Shown: positions 26,017-33,835 of the stretch, piece by piece
Layout: each line of letters opens with the position of its first letter
How positions within the stretch are numbered: position 1 is the first letter of the stretch
DNA from: Saccharicrinis sp963677655
Lineage (GTDB): Bacteria; Bacteroidota; Bacteroidia; Bacteroidales; Marinilabiliaceae
Length of the DNA stretch: 64,000 bases
NCBI GenBank assembly: GCA_963677655.1
Contig: OY782088.1
Strand: one strand, 5' to 3'
Translations under genes and position numbers: made by a program
Notes under the pieces: model-generated
Database searches by the model: none
The model's input: only the letters and a program-made list of their open reading frames with translations
Told to the model about the DNA's origin: nothing

Positions 26017-27066
26017 CTACCTGTACTTATAATGAACCTTTGATAGGTCACGAAGTCTTTGTGCACTTGTTTCAGCTGTGATATCACGCTGAGGGTTACC
26101 TAACATCTCATATCCCACCATAAATTTCTTAACTGTTGCAGAACGCAACAATGGAGGATAAAAATGCATATGTAAATGCCATTCCGGATGTTCTTCTCCA
26201 TCAGTTGGCTTTTGATGGATTCCGGCAGAATATGGAAATGAAACTTCAAATAAGTTATCATACATTACTGTCAATTCTTTGTATGCAGCTGCAAAAGCTT
26301 CTTTCTCATCTTCTGTTAAATCAGTTAAACTGGTAACATGTCTTTTACTTACAATCATTGCTTCAAATGGCCATACAGCCCAATATGGTACTAAACCAAC
26401 AAAATGATCATTTTCGAAAAGCACACGCTCCTTTTTCTCTAGTTCTGCCGCAACATAATCACCTAATAAGCTTTTTCCATTTTTATTGTAGTATTCCAAC
26501 ATTTTCTCCTGCTCTTTTGCAGGTTCATTAGGTACTGAGCTTGATGACCAAATTTGACCATGAGGGTGAGGATTACTACATCCCATTACACTACCCTTAT
26601 TTTCAAATATTTGTACATAATTAACAAAGTCATTTTCACCTATAGATTTATATTCTTGAACCCATAAATCAACGACTTTCTTAATTTCTGACACTTCCAT
26701 TTCCGGAACTGTTAAATCATGACGTGGAGAAAAGCAAATTACTTTACAAATTCCACTCTCACTTTTAGCCTGAAATAAACCATCTTCTGATTGAACACCT
26801 CCTTCAGGAGTATCATTTAATAACGCTGAGAAATCGTTAACAAACACATAAGGTTCTGTATATTTTGGATTTAAATGCCCCCCTATACGTTCGTTTCCTG
26901 GACATAAATAACATTTAGGATCATATTCAGGTCTTTTTTCTTCATTAATTTTTTCAACCTGTCCTTGCCATGGTCGTTTAGCTCTATGAGGAGAAACTAA
27001 GACCCATTCTCCTGTTAATACATTCAATCTACGATGAGGGTGATCCTCCATATTAAACTGTGCCAT
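26017..27066 (-). CDS. galT: Galactose-1-phosphate uridylyltransferase
   Basis: GalT exchanges UMP between UDP-glucose and galactose-1-phosphate in the Leloir pathway. The 349-residue protein shows the active-site His in GCSNPHPHGQIWSS (HPH, near residue 165), the metal-binding CYLCPGNERIGG (near residue 53) and the C-terminal IHQKPTDGEEHPEWHLHMHF. The start is the ATG at 27064-27066. A tandem 10-bp repeat at its start site is shared with the regulator gene upstream, so it is probably controlled by that regulator. galK is not in the window. Confidence 0.95.
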   Translation of the reverse strand: MAQFNMEDHPHRRLNVLTGEWVLVSPHRAKRPWQGQVEKINEEKRPEYDPKCYLCPGNERIGGHLNPKYTEPYVFVNDFSALLNDTPEGGVQSEDGLFQAKSESGICKVICFSPRHDLTVPEMEVSEIKKVVDLWVQEYKSIGENDFVNYVQIFENKGSVMGCSNPHPHGQIWSSSSVPNEPAKEQEKMLEYYNKNGKSLLGDYVAAELEKKERVLFENDHFVGLVPYWAVWPFEAMIVSKRHVTSLTDLTEDEKEAFAAAYKELTVMYDNLFEVSFPYSAGIHQKPTDGEEHPEWHLHMHFYPPLLRSATVKKFMVGYEMLGNPQRDITAETSAQRLRDLSKVHYKYR

Positions 27067-27127
27067 TTTATTCTCTTTTATATTATCAATATATAATTCT
27101 TATCGATTCATATTTACCATCAACCTA

Positions 27128-27147
27128 CAACTAGTAGGTACTGGTAG
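27128..27147 (-). promoter_or_regulatory. Tandem operator at the galT promoter
   Basis: The minus strand reads CTACCAGTAC followed directly by CTACTAGTTG, two 10-bp direct repeats. They match CTACCAGTAT x2 at the regulator's own promoter (28243-28262). It lies just downstream of the galT -7 box, over the predicted start site, a position that suits repression. Confidence 0.65.
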
Positions 27148-27150
27148 GGA

Positions 27151-27158
27151 CAAATGTA
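27151..27158 (-). promoter_or_regulatory. -7 element of the galT promoter
   Basis: The minus strand reads TACATTTG, a full TAnnTTTG match, 4 bp upstream of the operator. No clean -33 TTTG is at the expected spacing. Confidence 0.55.
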
Positions 27159-27232
27159 CAATATTTTTTAATTATTTTAATACTTTCAAAAGAAATTATT
27201 AAAAATAATTAACCCATACTTAAACCAATGTA

Positions 27233-28237
27233 TTATAACGAATTACGCTTTATAAACTTGGATTTATTTTTTACCTCACCAACCTTTTTGTTTTCTACAA
27301 AGTCAGCTAACGTTTGCCCCATAAGTTTGAAATCTGTTGATATTGTAGAAATACCTTTAGCTACAACCTCTTTTAAAGCAGAATCATTAATTGAAATAAT
27401 TCCAACATCTTTACCTATTTCAAGTTTCTTTTCCCAACATCTTTTAACCAAATTAATTAACATCCTATCATTAGGCAATATAAATACATCCCCTTTTTTT
27501 ATAGGTTTAGTTTTAATTTGATCATATATTGAAAATTTAAAATCAAATTCCTTACAAAAATTTTCAAATCCTGTTAAAAATCCTCTTGGTTCTTTCCCAC
27601 CTGGATATGCTAAAATAATTTTTTTATAATTTTTCAATAATTCTTTAGCGGAGAATAATCCATTATATATATCCTCCTCAAATGACTGATAAATAACAGG
27701 ATAACCTTCTAATTCAGGAATTTTCCTATCTATTACATATACCCTATCTGACGGTAACAAACCTATTACAGAGGAAATATTAGTAAGATTTGCGGGCATG
27801 ATTACATATGCAGAATACTTACCAACACGTTCTTTAATTAATGAAGTAAAAACGTTAATATCAAAGTGATGAAAATATATATCAACCTGTGTATCATCAG
27901 GTAAATTTTCAATAAAGGCATTATATAATTCTTCCTTAAACGTATTTAATTCATCAAACAACAACAATATTTTCGATGAAACACTAATATTATCACTTTC
28001 AACAAAATACCCTTTACCTGGTACGGCTCCTAATATACCTCTTGCCTTTAACTCATTAAAAGCTAACATTACAGTATCTCTAGAAAGATTATATTCGTTC
28101 GCTATTTCATTTATCGAGGGTACCTTATCTCCTTTTTTTATTTTCCCATCTGAAATAGCATTTATAACAGATTGGATAATTTGTCTATATTTCGCCTGAG
28201 AATGTTCTGACGTGATTTTTATAATATTTTTTACCAT
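27233..28237 (-). CDS. GntR-type repressor with periplasmic-binding-protein-like sensor
   Basis: The 334-residue regulator has an N-terminal GntR winged helix (residues 10-78: KVPSINEIANEYNLSRDTVMLAFNEL split over the recognition helix, then GILGAVPGKGYFV). The C-terminal domain of about 240 residues resembles LacI/sugar-binding sensors (KILLLFDELNTFKEELYNAF; DVGIISINDSALKEVV). Such GntR/LacI hybrids sense sugars in Bacteroidota. The same tandem 10-bp repeat sits at its own promoter and at galT, so I infer an autoregulated repressor of galactose metabolism responding to galactose or a derivative. The ATG is at 28235-28237. Confidence 0.85.
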   Translation of the reverse strand: MVKNIIKITSEHSQAKYRQIIQSVINAISDGKIKKGDKVPSINEIANEYNLSRDTVMLAFNELKARGILGAVPGKGYFVESDNISVSSKILLLFDELNTFKEELYNAFIENLPDDTQVDIYFHHFDINVFTSLIKERVGKYSAYVIMPANLTNISSVIGLLPSDRVYVIDRKIPELEGYPVIYQSFEEDIYNGLFSAKELLKNYKKIILAYPGGKEPRGFLTGFENFCKEFDFKFSIYDQIKTKPIKKGDVFILPNDRMLINLVKRCWEKKLEIGKDVGIISINDSALKEVVAKGISTISTDFKLMGQTLADFVENKKVGEVKNKSKFIKRNSL

Positions 28238-28242
28238 TTTTC

Positions 28243-28262
28243 CTACCAGTATCTACCAGTAT
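28243..28262 (-). promoter_or_regulatory. Tandem operator at the regulator's own promoter
   Basis: On the plus strand CTACCAGTAT occurs twice in direct succession (28243-28252 and 28253-28262), between the -7 box and the start codon. The near-identical repeat at galT supports binding by this regulator. Confidence 0.7.
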
Positions 28263-28263
28263 G

Positions 28264-28293
28264 CAAAAGTATACAATATTATTTAATAGCAAA
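28264..28293 (-). promoter_or_regulatory. Promoter of the galactose-type regulator gene
   Basis: On the minus strand -33 TTTG (28290-28293), an 18-bp spacer and -7 TACTTTTG (28264-28271) form a good Bacteroidota promoter that abuts the operator. Confidence 0.65.
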
Positions 28294-28365
28294 TATGTAA
28301 AATCCAATAATTTAGGGTAAATTGAAAGAGGAATTACCTGAACATAATCTAAAAACAATCAATAA

Positions 28366-29706
28366 TCAGTAGATTTTTGAGGTTCGAAAAATAAATTCAC
28401 CATCCGAAGTATGAGGATAAAAAGTTTCACCGTTATAAACCATTTTGCCTTTTACAAAAACAAAATCAGCCCTTCCTTTTAATTTTACATTTTGTTTTGA
28501 AGATGTGGAGGAATTAGGCATAGAACAATACAAGTTTCTATCAAAAGTAGGATTCCACAATACGATATCCGCATCTGCACCAAGATTTAATTGTCCTTTA
28601 TGAGGCCATAGTCCCATTAATTTAGATGGACGGGTTGAAACTATATTAACCAAATCAAGCATAGATATATTTTTATATGTAACACCTACCGTATACAATA
28701 AACTTAAGTAATTCCTAATATAAAAATATTCATCAGGCCTGTTATAAACTAATTCTTCCTGGGGCCTTTCGTCAATAGTAAGATTATACAATGGCGGATT
28801 AATTAAGAAATTCTCACTCTTTACTAAATTCCATACTTCCTCTTCATAAATAGGATGCAAACTATACTCACTAGCAATTCCTGTAAGCAATTCATGTTCA
28901 TTATATCTTATTTGAGAGTAATTACCTAAATTAAACCATAGGCGGAGACTTAGATAAAAATCTCCTCCTTGTTCAATTCCATCTTGAATTAACTCTAATT
29001 CTTCTTTGAATTTAACGTTTAGAAATAGTAATGAACTAGAATATTTTATTCCTAACTCTATAAAAACAGAAAGTAATCTAAAATGATGCTCAAGAATTAC
29101 AGGATCGCTTAAAGAAATTCCATCTACATTACTTTTACAATTTTCTCTTAAATTTAAATCACAAATGATAACTAAATTATGTCGGGAAGCTTTTTTAAAT
29201 ATTCCATCAAAATGATTTATATTCTCATTTTGAAGCATTGAAACATTAATTAATAAAGTAGATACTCCCTCATGAATATAACTGTAATCAAAAGCATCTG
29301 CTGAACTCTTTTTTAATTCAGAAAAAGTTAAATGAAATCCAAAATCAATAAGATTGCTTTTCGATTTTTCCTTGGCTTTATAAATATTGTAGATATAATT
29401 TTTTTGATAACAATCTTCAATTGTATCAATCATTGTTGTAGTACCATTAAAGATTTGTGCCTGATTTAATTTTCTAAGTTCTTTAATATTCTTATTACTT
29501 TTAACTAAATCTAAAAAATGTCTGTTTATATCAATTGCACCTGGCATAATATACTTTCCTGAAGCATCAATAACAGGAGTTTCGTTAGTTGGTCGTTCTA
29601 AATTTAATCCCATTTGAAGTATTTTACTACCTCCTACTAAAATATCTTCAGTAATGATAGAAGAACCTTTAACAACAAAACCATTTTTTATCAATAAATA
29701 ATTCAT
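28366..29706 (-). CDS. Dihydroorotase-like amidohydrolase with degenerate active site
   Basis: The 446-residue protein has the overall layout of a dihydroorotase/dihydropyrimidinase. It opens with an N-terminal beta strand set (YLLIKNGFVVKG), then the entry to the barrel (KYIMPGAIDINRHFLD), and ends with a C-terminal GQLNLGADADIVLWNP strand. The metal HxH motif is replaced by NRH, and the substrate-binding HFREPG of dihydroorotases is HFLDLV. The later barrel histidines are also not evident. I therefore expect it not to be a working dihydroorotase; it may be a structural or regulatory homologue, as with CRMP-like proteins. The TTG at 29712 was rejected in favour of the ATG at 29704-29706. It has its own position upstream of the regulator gene. 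Confidence 0.75.
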   Translation of the reverse strand: MNYLLIKNGFVVKGSSIITEDILVGGSKILQMGLNLERPTNETPVIDASGKYIMPGAIDINRHFLDLVKSNKNIKELRKLNQAQIFNGTTTMIDTIEDCYQKNYIYNIYKAKEKSKSNLIDFGFHLTFSELKKSSADAFDYSYIHEGVSTLLINVSMLQNENINHFDGIFKKASRHNLVIICDLNLRENCKSNVDGISLSDPVILEHHFRLLSVFIELGIKYSSSLLFLNVKFKEELELIQDGIEQGGDFYLSLRLWFNLGNYSQIRYNEHELLTGIASEYSLHPIYEEEVWNLVKSENFLINPPLYNLTIDERPQEELVYNRPDEYFYIRNYLSLLYTVGVTYKNISMLDLVNIVSTRPSKLMGLWPHKGQLNLGADADIVLWNPTFDRNLYCSMPNSSTSSKQNVKLKGRADFVFVKGKMVYNGETFYPHTSDGEFIFRTSKIY

Positions 29707-29865
29707 TACCAAAACAGTACTTAATGAGAATATAACAAAAAGAAAAATACTTTAGAAACAGAACACTTCATTGCATGAAGAAAGCATTACACTTAAATTT
29801 AAGGTATTAGCAAGACTTTTCAAAACATTTAACTAAATACTTACCACTTTCATTGTCAATTGTTA

Positions 29866-29873
29866 TAATTTTG
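29866..29873 (+). promoter_or_regulatory. -7 element upstream of the DMT transporter gene
   Basis: TAATTTTG matches TAnnTTTG 25 bp before the ATG at 29899; no clear -33 element is seen. Confidence 0.45.
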
Positions 29874-29898
29874 CGCCTTCATTCAAAATAATCTATTT

Positions 29899-30795
29899 AT
29901 GTGGTGGCTCTTAGCAATAGTATCTGCTCTTTTTTTAGGAATTTATGATGTCGTAAAAAAGGTATCTGTAAATAACAATGCCGTTTTACCTGTATTATTA
30001 TTTAGCTCTATAAGTGGTGCAATAGTATTTGTTCCTATTTTAATTTTATCGCAACAAGGAATAATCTCTGAAGATCACTTATTATATGTTCCTCCTGTTA
30101 CGTTACTTGAACATGCTCAATTATTTTTAAAAGCAGTCATTGTTGTTACCTCATGGATATTTTCATTTTTTGCTTTAAAATATTTACCCCTTACTATTGT
30201 TGCTCCAATTAGAGCTACTGGACCACTATGGACTCTCGTTGGTGCTATTATCATATTTAAAGAACAACTTAGTACATACCAGTGGGTTGGTATTGCCATT
30301 ACATTAACTTTCTTTTTCCTTTTTTCTACAGCTGGAAAAACCGAAGGAATTTCTTTTAGAAAGAATAAATGGATCTGGTTTATTATTTTAGGAACTTTAT
30401 TTGGAGCCGTTAGTGGCTTGTATGATAAATTTTTATTACGAAACATAAACAGAATGGCAGTACAATGTTACTTTACTTTCTATCAAGTTGTTCTGTTCAT
30501 TCCGTTGGTTATGGCTTTATGGTGGCCAATTCGTAAAAAAAGCTCTTCTTTTAAATGGAGATGGAGTATTCCTCTAATTGGTATATTTCTTCTAATTGCA
30601 GATTTCTTTTATTTCTACGCTCTTCATGATACTGAGAGTATGATATCCATTGTATCTGCATTGAGAAGAGGAAGTGTTATTGTTGCATTTGCTTTTGGAG
30701 CATATCTTTTTAAAGAAAAGAATATTAAAACTAAAAGTATTTACCTTGCCGGTATATTAGCTGGAATAGCATTTTTAATATTTGGAACTAAATAA
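29899..30795 (+). CDS. EamA/DMT-family transporter
   Basis: The 298-residue inner-membrane protein has about ten hydrophobic segments arranged as two EamA halves. In the first, LALKYLPLTIVAPIRATGPLWTLVGAIIIFKEQL is the typical fourth-helix region (residues about 92-124, partly shown by KYLPLTIVAPIRATGPLW). The repeat in the second half is SALRRGSVIVAFAFGAYLFKE. Members move metabolites, amino acids or nucleotide sugars. The substrate cannot be told from sequence. It is a single gene. Confidence 0.85.
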   Translation: MWWLLAIVSALFLGIYDVVKKVSVNNNAVLPVLLFSSISGAIVFVPILILSQQGIISEDHLLYVPPVTLLEHAQLFLKAVIVVTSWIFSFFALKYLPLTIVAPIRATGPLWTLVGAIIIFKEQLSTYQWVGIAITLTFFFLFSTAGKTEGISFRKNKWIWFIILGTLFGAVSGLYDKFLLRNINRMAVQCYFTFYQVVLFIPLVMALWWPIRKKSSSFKWRWSIPLIGIFLLIADFFYFYALHDTESMISIVSALRRGSVIVAFAFGAYLFKEKNIKTKSIYLAGILAGIAFLIFGTK

Positions 30796-30941
30796 TATTA
30801 AGACTTTAAGGAGTTTTTAATAGTTTTAATATAAATTTCAATTGTTTTTATATATTGACTAGGCATTATACATTCTTAATTCAAATAATTTTATGATTAT
30901 TTAATCATACTATAAAACAACTTCTTAATATTAAAATATCC

Positions 30942-31493
30942 ATGCTTAAAACTGATCTTTCAAAGTATGATAATAGCTGGTATAATCCTGGAGGATTTTT
31001 AAAAAGAACAATTTGGTACTACGTTAATGTACTATTTTTTATCAATCCTCTCAATCCTTCATCTTTTCTTAAAAAACTACTCCTAAAGCTATTTGGAGCC
31101 TCAATCGGTAAAGGTGTAGTTATAAAACCAGGGGTAAATATTAAATATCCATGGAAATTAAAAATTGATGATTATACCTGGATTGGTGAAAATGTATGGA
31201 TTGATAATCTCGATGAAGTTATAATTGGAAAAAATTGCTGTATTTCTCAAGGTGCATTACTATTATGTGGTAATCACGATTATAAAATAACAACATTTGA
31301 TTTAATTATTGGCCCTATAACATTAGAAGATGGGGTTTGGATAGGAGCTCAATCGACAGTTACACTTAATTCAATTTGCAGATCACATTCTGTATTATCA
31401 GCTCATTCTATTTTTTCTGGTATAATGGAATCGTACTCCATCTATCAAGGTAAACCAGCCCAAAAAGTCAGATCAAGAAATATTACAAAATAA
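30942..31493 (+). CDS. WcaF-like hexapeptide acyltransferase
   Basis: The 183-residue protein has the left-handed beta-helix hexapeptide repeats of the LbH acetyltransferase family (IGKGVVIKPGVNIKYP, WIGENVWIDNL, IIGKNCCISQGALLL, then the catalytic-region GNHDYKI and VWIGAQSTVTLNSIC). The hydrophobic N-terminal part and length match the colanic-acid WcaF group, which O-acetylate sugars of surface polysaccharides. The acceptor is not known. It is separated from the polysaccharide export operon by several unrelated genes, so a link is only a guess. Confidence 0.82.
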   Translation: MLKTDLSKYDNSWYNPGGFLKRTIWYYVNVLFFINPLNPSSFLKKLLLKLFGASIGKGVVIKPGVNIKYPWKLKIDDYTWIGENVWIDNLDEVIIGKNCCISQGALLLCGNHDYKITTFDLIIGPITLEDGVWIGAQSTVTLNSICRSHSVLSAHSIFSGIMESYSIYQGKPAQKVRSRNITK

Positions 31494-31525
31494 AAAAAGC
31501 CACTGCAAAACGTTTATACAGTGAC
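31493..31525. terminator. Bidirectional terminator between acyltransferase and LtaS-like genes
   Basis: CACTG (31501-31505) pairs with CAGTG (31519-31523), extended by a mismatch to AAG/CTT. The minus strand has a T7 tract directly after, so it mainly ends the LtaS-like transcript. Confidence 0.7.
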
Positions 31526-31619
31526 TTTCAATCTTTAACCAAACCTAACCCTAAACTATGAGTTAATACAAAGATACAAATATTTATATACTTTACAAGT
31601 TTTATATAAAAATATTTTT

Positions 31620-33575
31620 CTATTTATCTAAGTCACCATCTTTATATAACTGATAAGCAGCTTGGTAATAAGCTACAGTTTCTTTAAAAAAATCTTCATC
31701 ATTTTTAATCTTCAAAAGATTATTTTCAATAGAATCCCATTGAAAAAGTGAGTTATTTTTTTGAGTTTCTAAAACAAAAAACCTGTCACCTTTCAATAAT
31801 CCTAATTTTCGATGATTTGCAATAAAGGCTCTTTCATCTTCACTCTTCATTGTATTAATATCACGACCAAATAATTTTGTTTTATAGGTCCAATTCAGAT
31901 AACCAAATAAAGTAGGAAAAATATCAATTTGAGAAGATAATTTATTTATTTCGTATGGTTTAGTATTTTCTAAGTTATAGATAAATGCTGGTATATGGTG
32001 ACTATTTATATTTAATTCTGTTCTACCTGCACTATAAGCACAATGGTCAGAAGCAACTACAAATACAGTATTTTTAAACCACTCTTTATCTTTTACACTC
32101 TTAAAAAAATCACCAATTGCAAAATCTGCATATGTAATAGCTCCTGTTCTACTTGTACCAGATGGTATTTTAACTTTTCCATCTGCATAAGTATATGGTG
32201 AATGGTTGGAATTAGTCATCAACATATAGAAAAATGGTTGACCTGTTTTTGAATCCTTATCTGCCTTCTTTATTACAGCATTAAAAATATCTTCATCACA
32301 AGCACCCCATGCATTTTCAAATGTTATATCCTCATCTGGAATTTGTAATCTTTGTGTAGGTAATTCTTCACGGATCCTTGTCTTCTTTGCTCTTTCCACA
32401 ATATCAAAACCGCTATAACTAAAATAGCTTGCCATATTATCAAAATATCCATCTCCTCCGGTTATAAAAGTACATGAATAACCTTTTTGTTGAAATATTT
32501 CACCTACAGTATAGAAAGATTCATTATTACATCTTTTGACAATACTTCGTCCCGGAGTTGGAGGAATAGATAAACTATACGCCTCTAATCCTCTAACAGT
32601 TCTTGTCCCTGTAGCATAAAGATTAGTAAATAAAACAGATTGAGAAAGTATTTCATCAAGGTATGGTGTCATATGTTTCTTATTCCCAAATCTTTTCAAA
32701 TAGGCAGCATTCATACTTTCCATTCCTATGAAAATAACATTAGGCTTTAATTCTTCCCCCTCATTTTTAGTCACACGTAATAACCCATAATCAGAAACAA
32801 ACGAATCATTATCGGCCTTTACAATTCTTCTTAAATTATTAAATACTTGGTTTTCATCATACGTATTATAAAATTCATTATAATTCAATTCATTACTCTT
32901 ATAAGCTGCAAAAAATGAATAAAGACCTGATTTAGCCAACTCGTTTTCATTTACATTTCCAAATATCTCAGCTTGAGTGTTTTTTATATTAAAATGAAAT
33001 ATTGCAACAATAATACAACAAACCACAGCCATAAACAGTCTAGATCCAAAATGATGATCTGAAGTAAAGCTTTTTTCAAAAATCGACATCCTCTTTTTTA
33101 ATAGAAATGCTGCATAAGCAATTAATCCTATTGCACCAATTATTAATGGCAAAGGATAAGCTTCATTAATATTTTCAATAACCTCATATGTATATAACAA
33201 ATAATCAATTGCTATAAAATTAAATCGCCTTTGATATTCTTCCCAAAAAGTAATTTCAGCTAAAAACGAAAAAGTTATAACTATCATAAAAATCCAGTAC
33301 GATGTATAAGTCAATATTTTATCTGCTCGACTACCACTGAACTTTGATGGCATAATCAATAAATATATTGAATAAAAAGCCATCATATAAGATAAACTTC
33401 CAATATCATATAATAATCCTATTCCTAATATTTCAAATAAATGACTAAAAGAAAAGTCAATATTAGAAAAAGACATAACATATAATATCATTCGAATACA
33501 AAGAGCTAATGATAAATACGTTATACTAAACCCCTTTAATAATGCGAAGCGCTTTGGAAATAATTTATCTTTCAT
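31620..33575 (-). CDS. LtaS-like membrane sulfatase-fold phosphotransferase
   Basis: The 651-residue protein has about five N-terminal membrane helices (residues 10-190) and a large periplasmic sulfatase/alkaline-phosphatase domain (about 270-600). The domain starts VIFIGMESMNAAYLKRFG; the nucleophile Thr lies in ATGTRTVRGLEAY, and metal ligands follow in VVASDHCAYS and HIPAFIYN. This is the layout of lipoteichoic acid synthase and of enzymes adding phosphoglycerol or phosphoethanolamine to glycans. A Gram-negative bacterium has no lipoteichoic acid, so modification of a periplasmic or surface glycan or lipid is more likely. It is a single gene. Confidence 0.87.
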   Translation of the reverse strand: MKDKLFPKRFALLKGFSITYLSLALCIRMILYVMSFSNIDFSFSHLFEILGIGLLYDIGSLSYMMAFYSIYLLIMPSKFSGSRADKILTYTSYWIFMIVITFSFLAEITFWEEYQRRFNFIAIDYLLYTYEVIENINEAYPLPLIIGAIGLIAYAAFLLKKRMSIFEKSFTSDHHFGSRLFMAVVCCIIVAIFHFNIKNTQAEIFGNVNENELAKSGLYSFFAAYKSNELNYNEFYNTYDENQVFNNLRRIVKADNDSFVSDYGLLRVTKNEGEELKPNVIFIGMESMNAAYLKRFGNKKHMTPYLDEILSQSVLFTNLYATGTRTVRGLEAYSLSIPPTPGRSIVKRCNNESFYTVGEIFQQKGYSCTFITGGDGYFDNMASYFSYSGFDIVERAKKTRIREELPTQRLQIPDEDITFENAWGACDEDIFNAVIKKADKDSKTGQPFFYMLMTNSNHSPYTYADGKVKIPSGTSRTGAITYADFAIGDFFKSVKDKEWFKNTVFVVASDHCAYSAGRTELNINSHHIPAFIYNLENTKPYEINKLSSQIDIFPTLFGYLNWTYKTKLFGRDINTMKSEDERAFIANHRKLGLLKGDRFFVLETQKNNSLFQWDSIENNLLKIKNDEDFFKETVAYYQAAYQLYKDGDLDK

Positions 33576-33781
33576 TTATTTATGTTTGTTTGCCATGGTT
33601 TTAATAACCTCTAAAAACAATTCAATTTGCTACAAATAGCTTTTTAAAGTTTTCTCCCATAGCTTATAATCACTTATATTGTTTTATAAACTTAACCTAA
33701 TGCTAACAATAAAATCATTTTATTTTTTTGCGTTTGCAACATTATAATATTTTTCTTTATTAAAAAAATAGATAAATAAAA

Positions 33782-33813
33782 AAGCGGCTTATTTAATTAT
33801 AAATAAACCGCTT
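33782..33813 (-). terminator. Terminator of ppdK
   Basis: A 14-bp stem (AAGCGG... / ...CCGCTT, one G-U pair) with a TAAT-type loop is followed on the minus strand by TTTTTATTTA. Confidence 0.92.
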
Positions 33814-33835
33814 CGTATTTATTATATTAATATTC

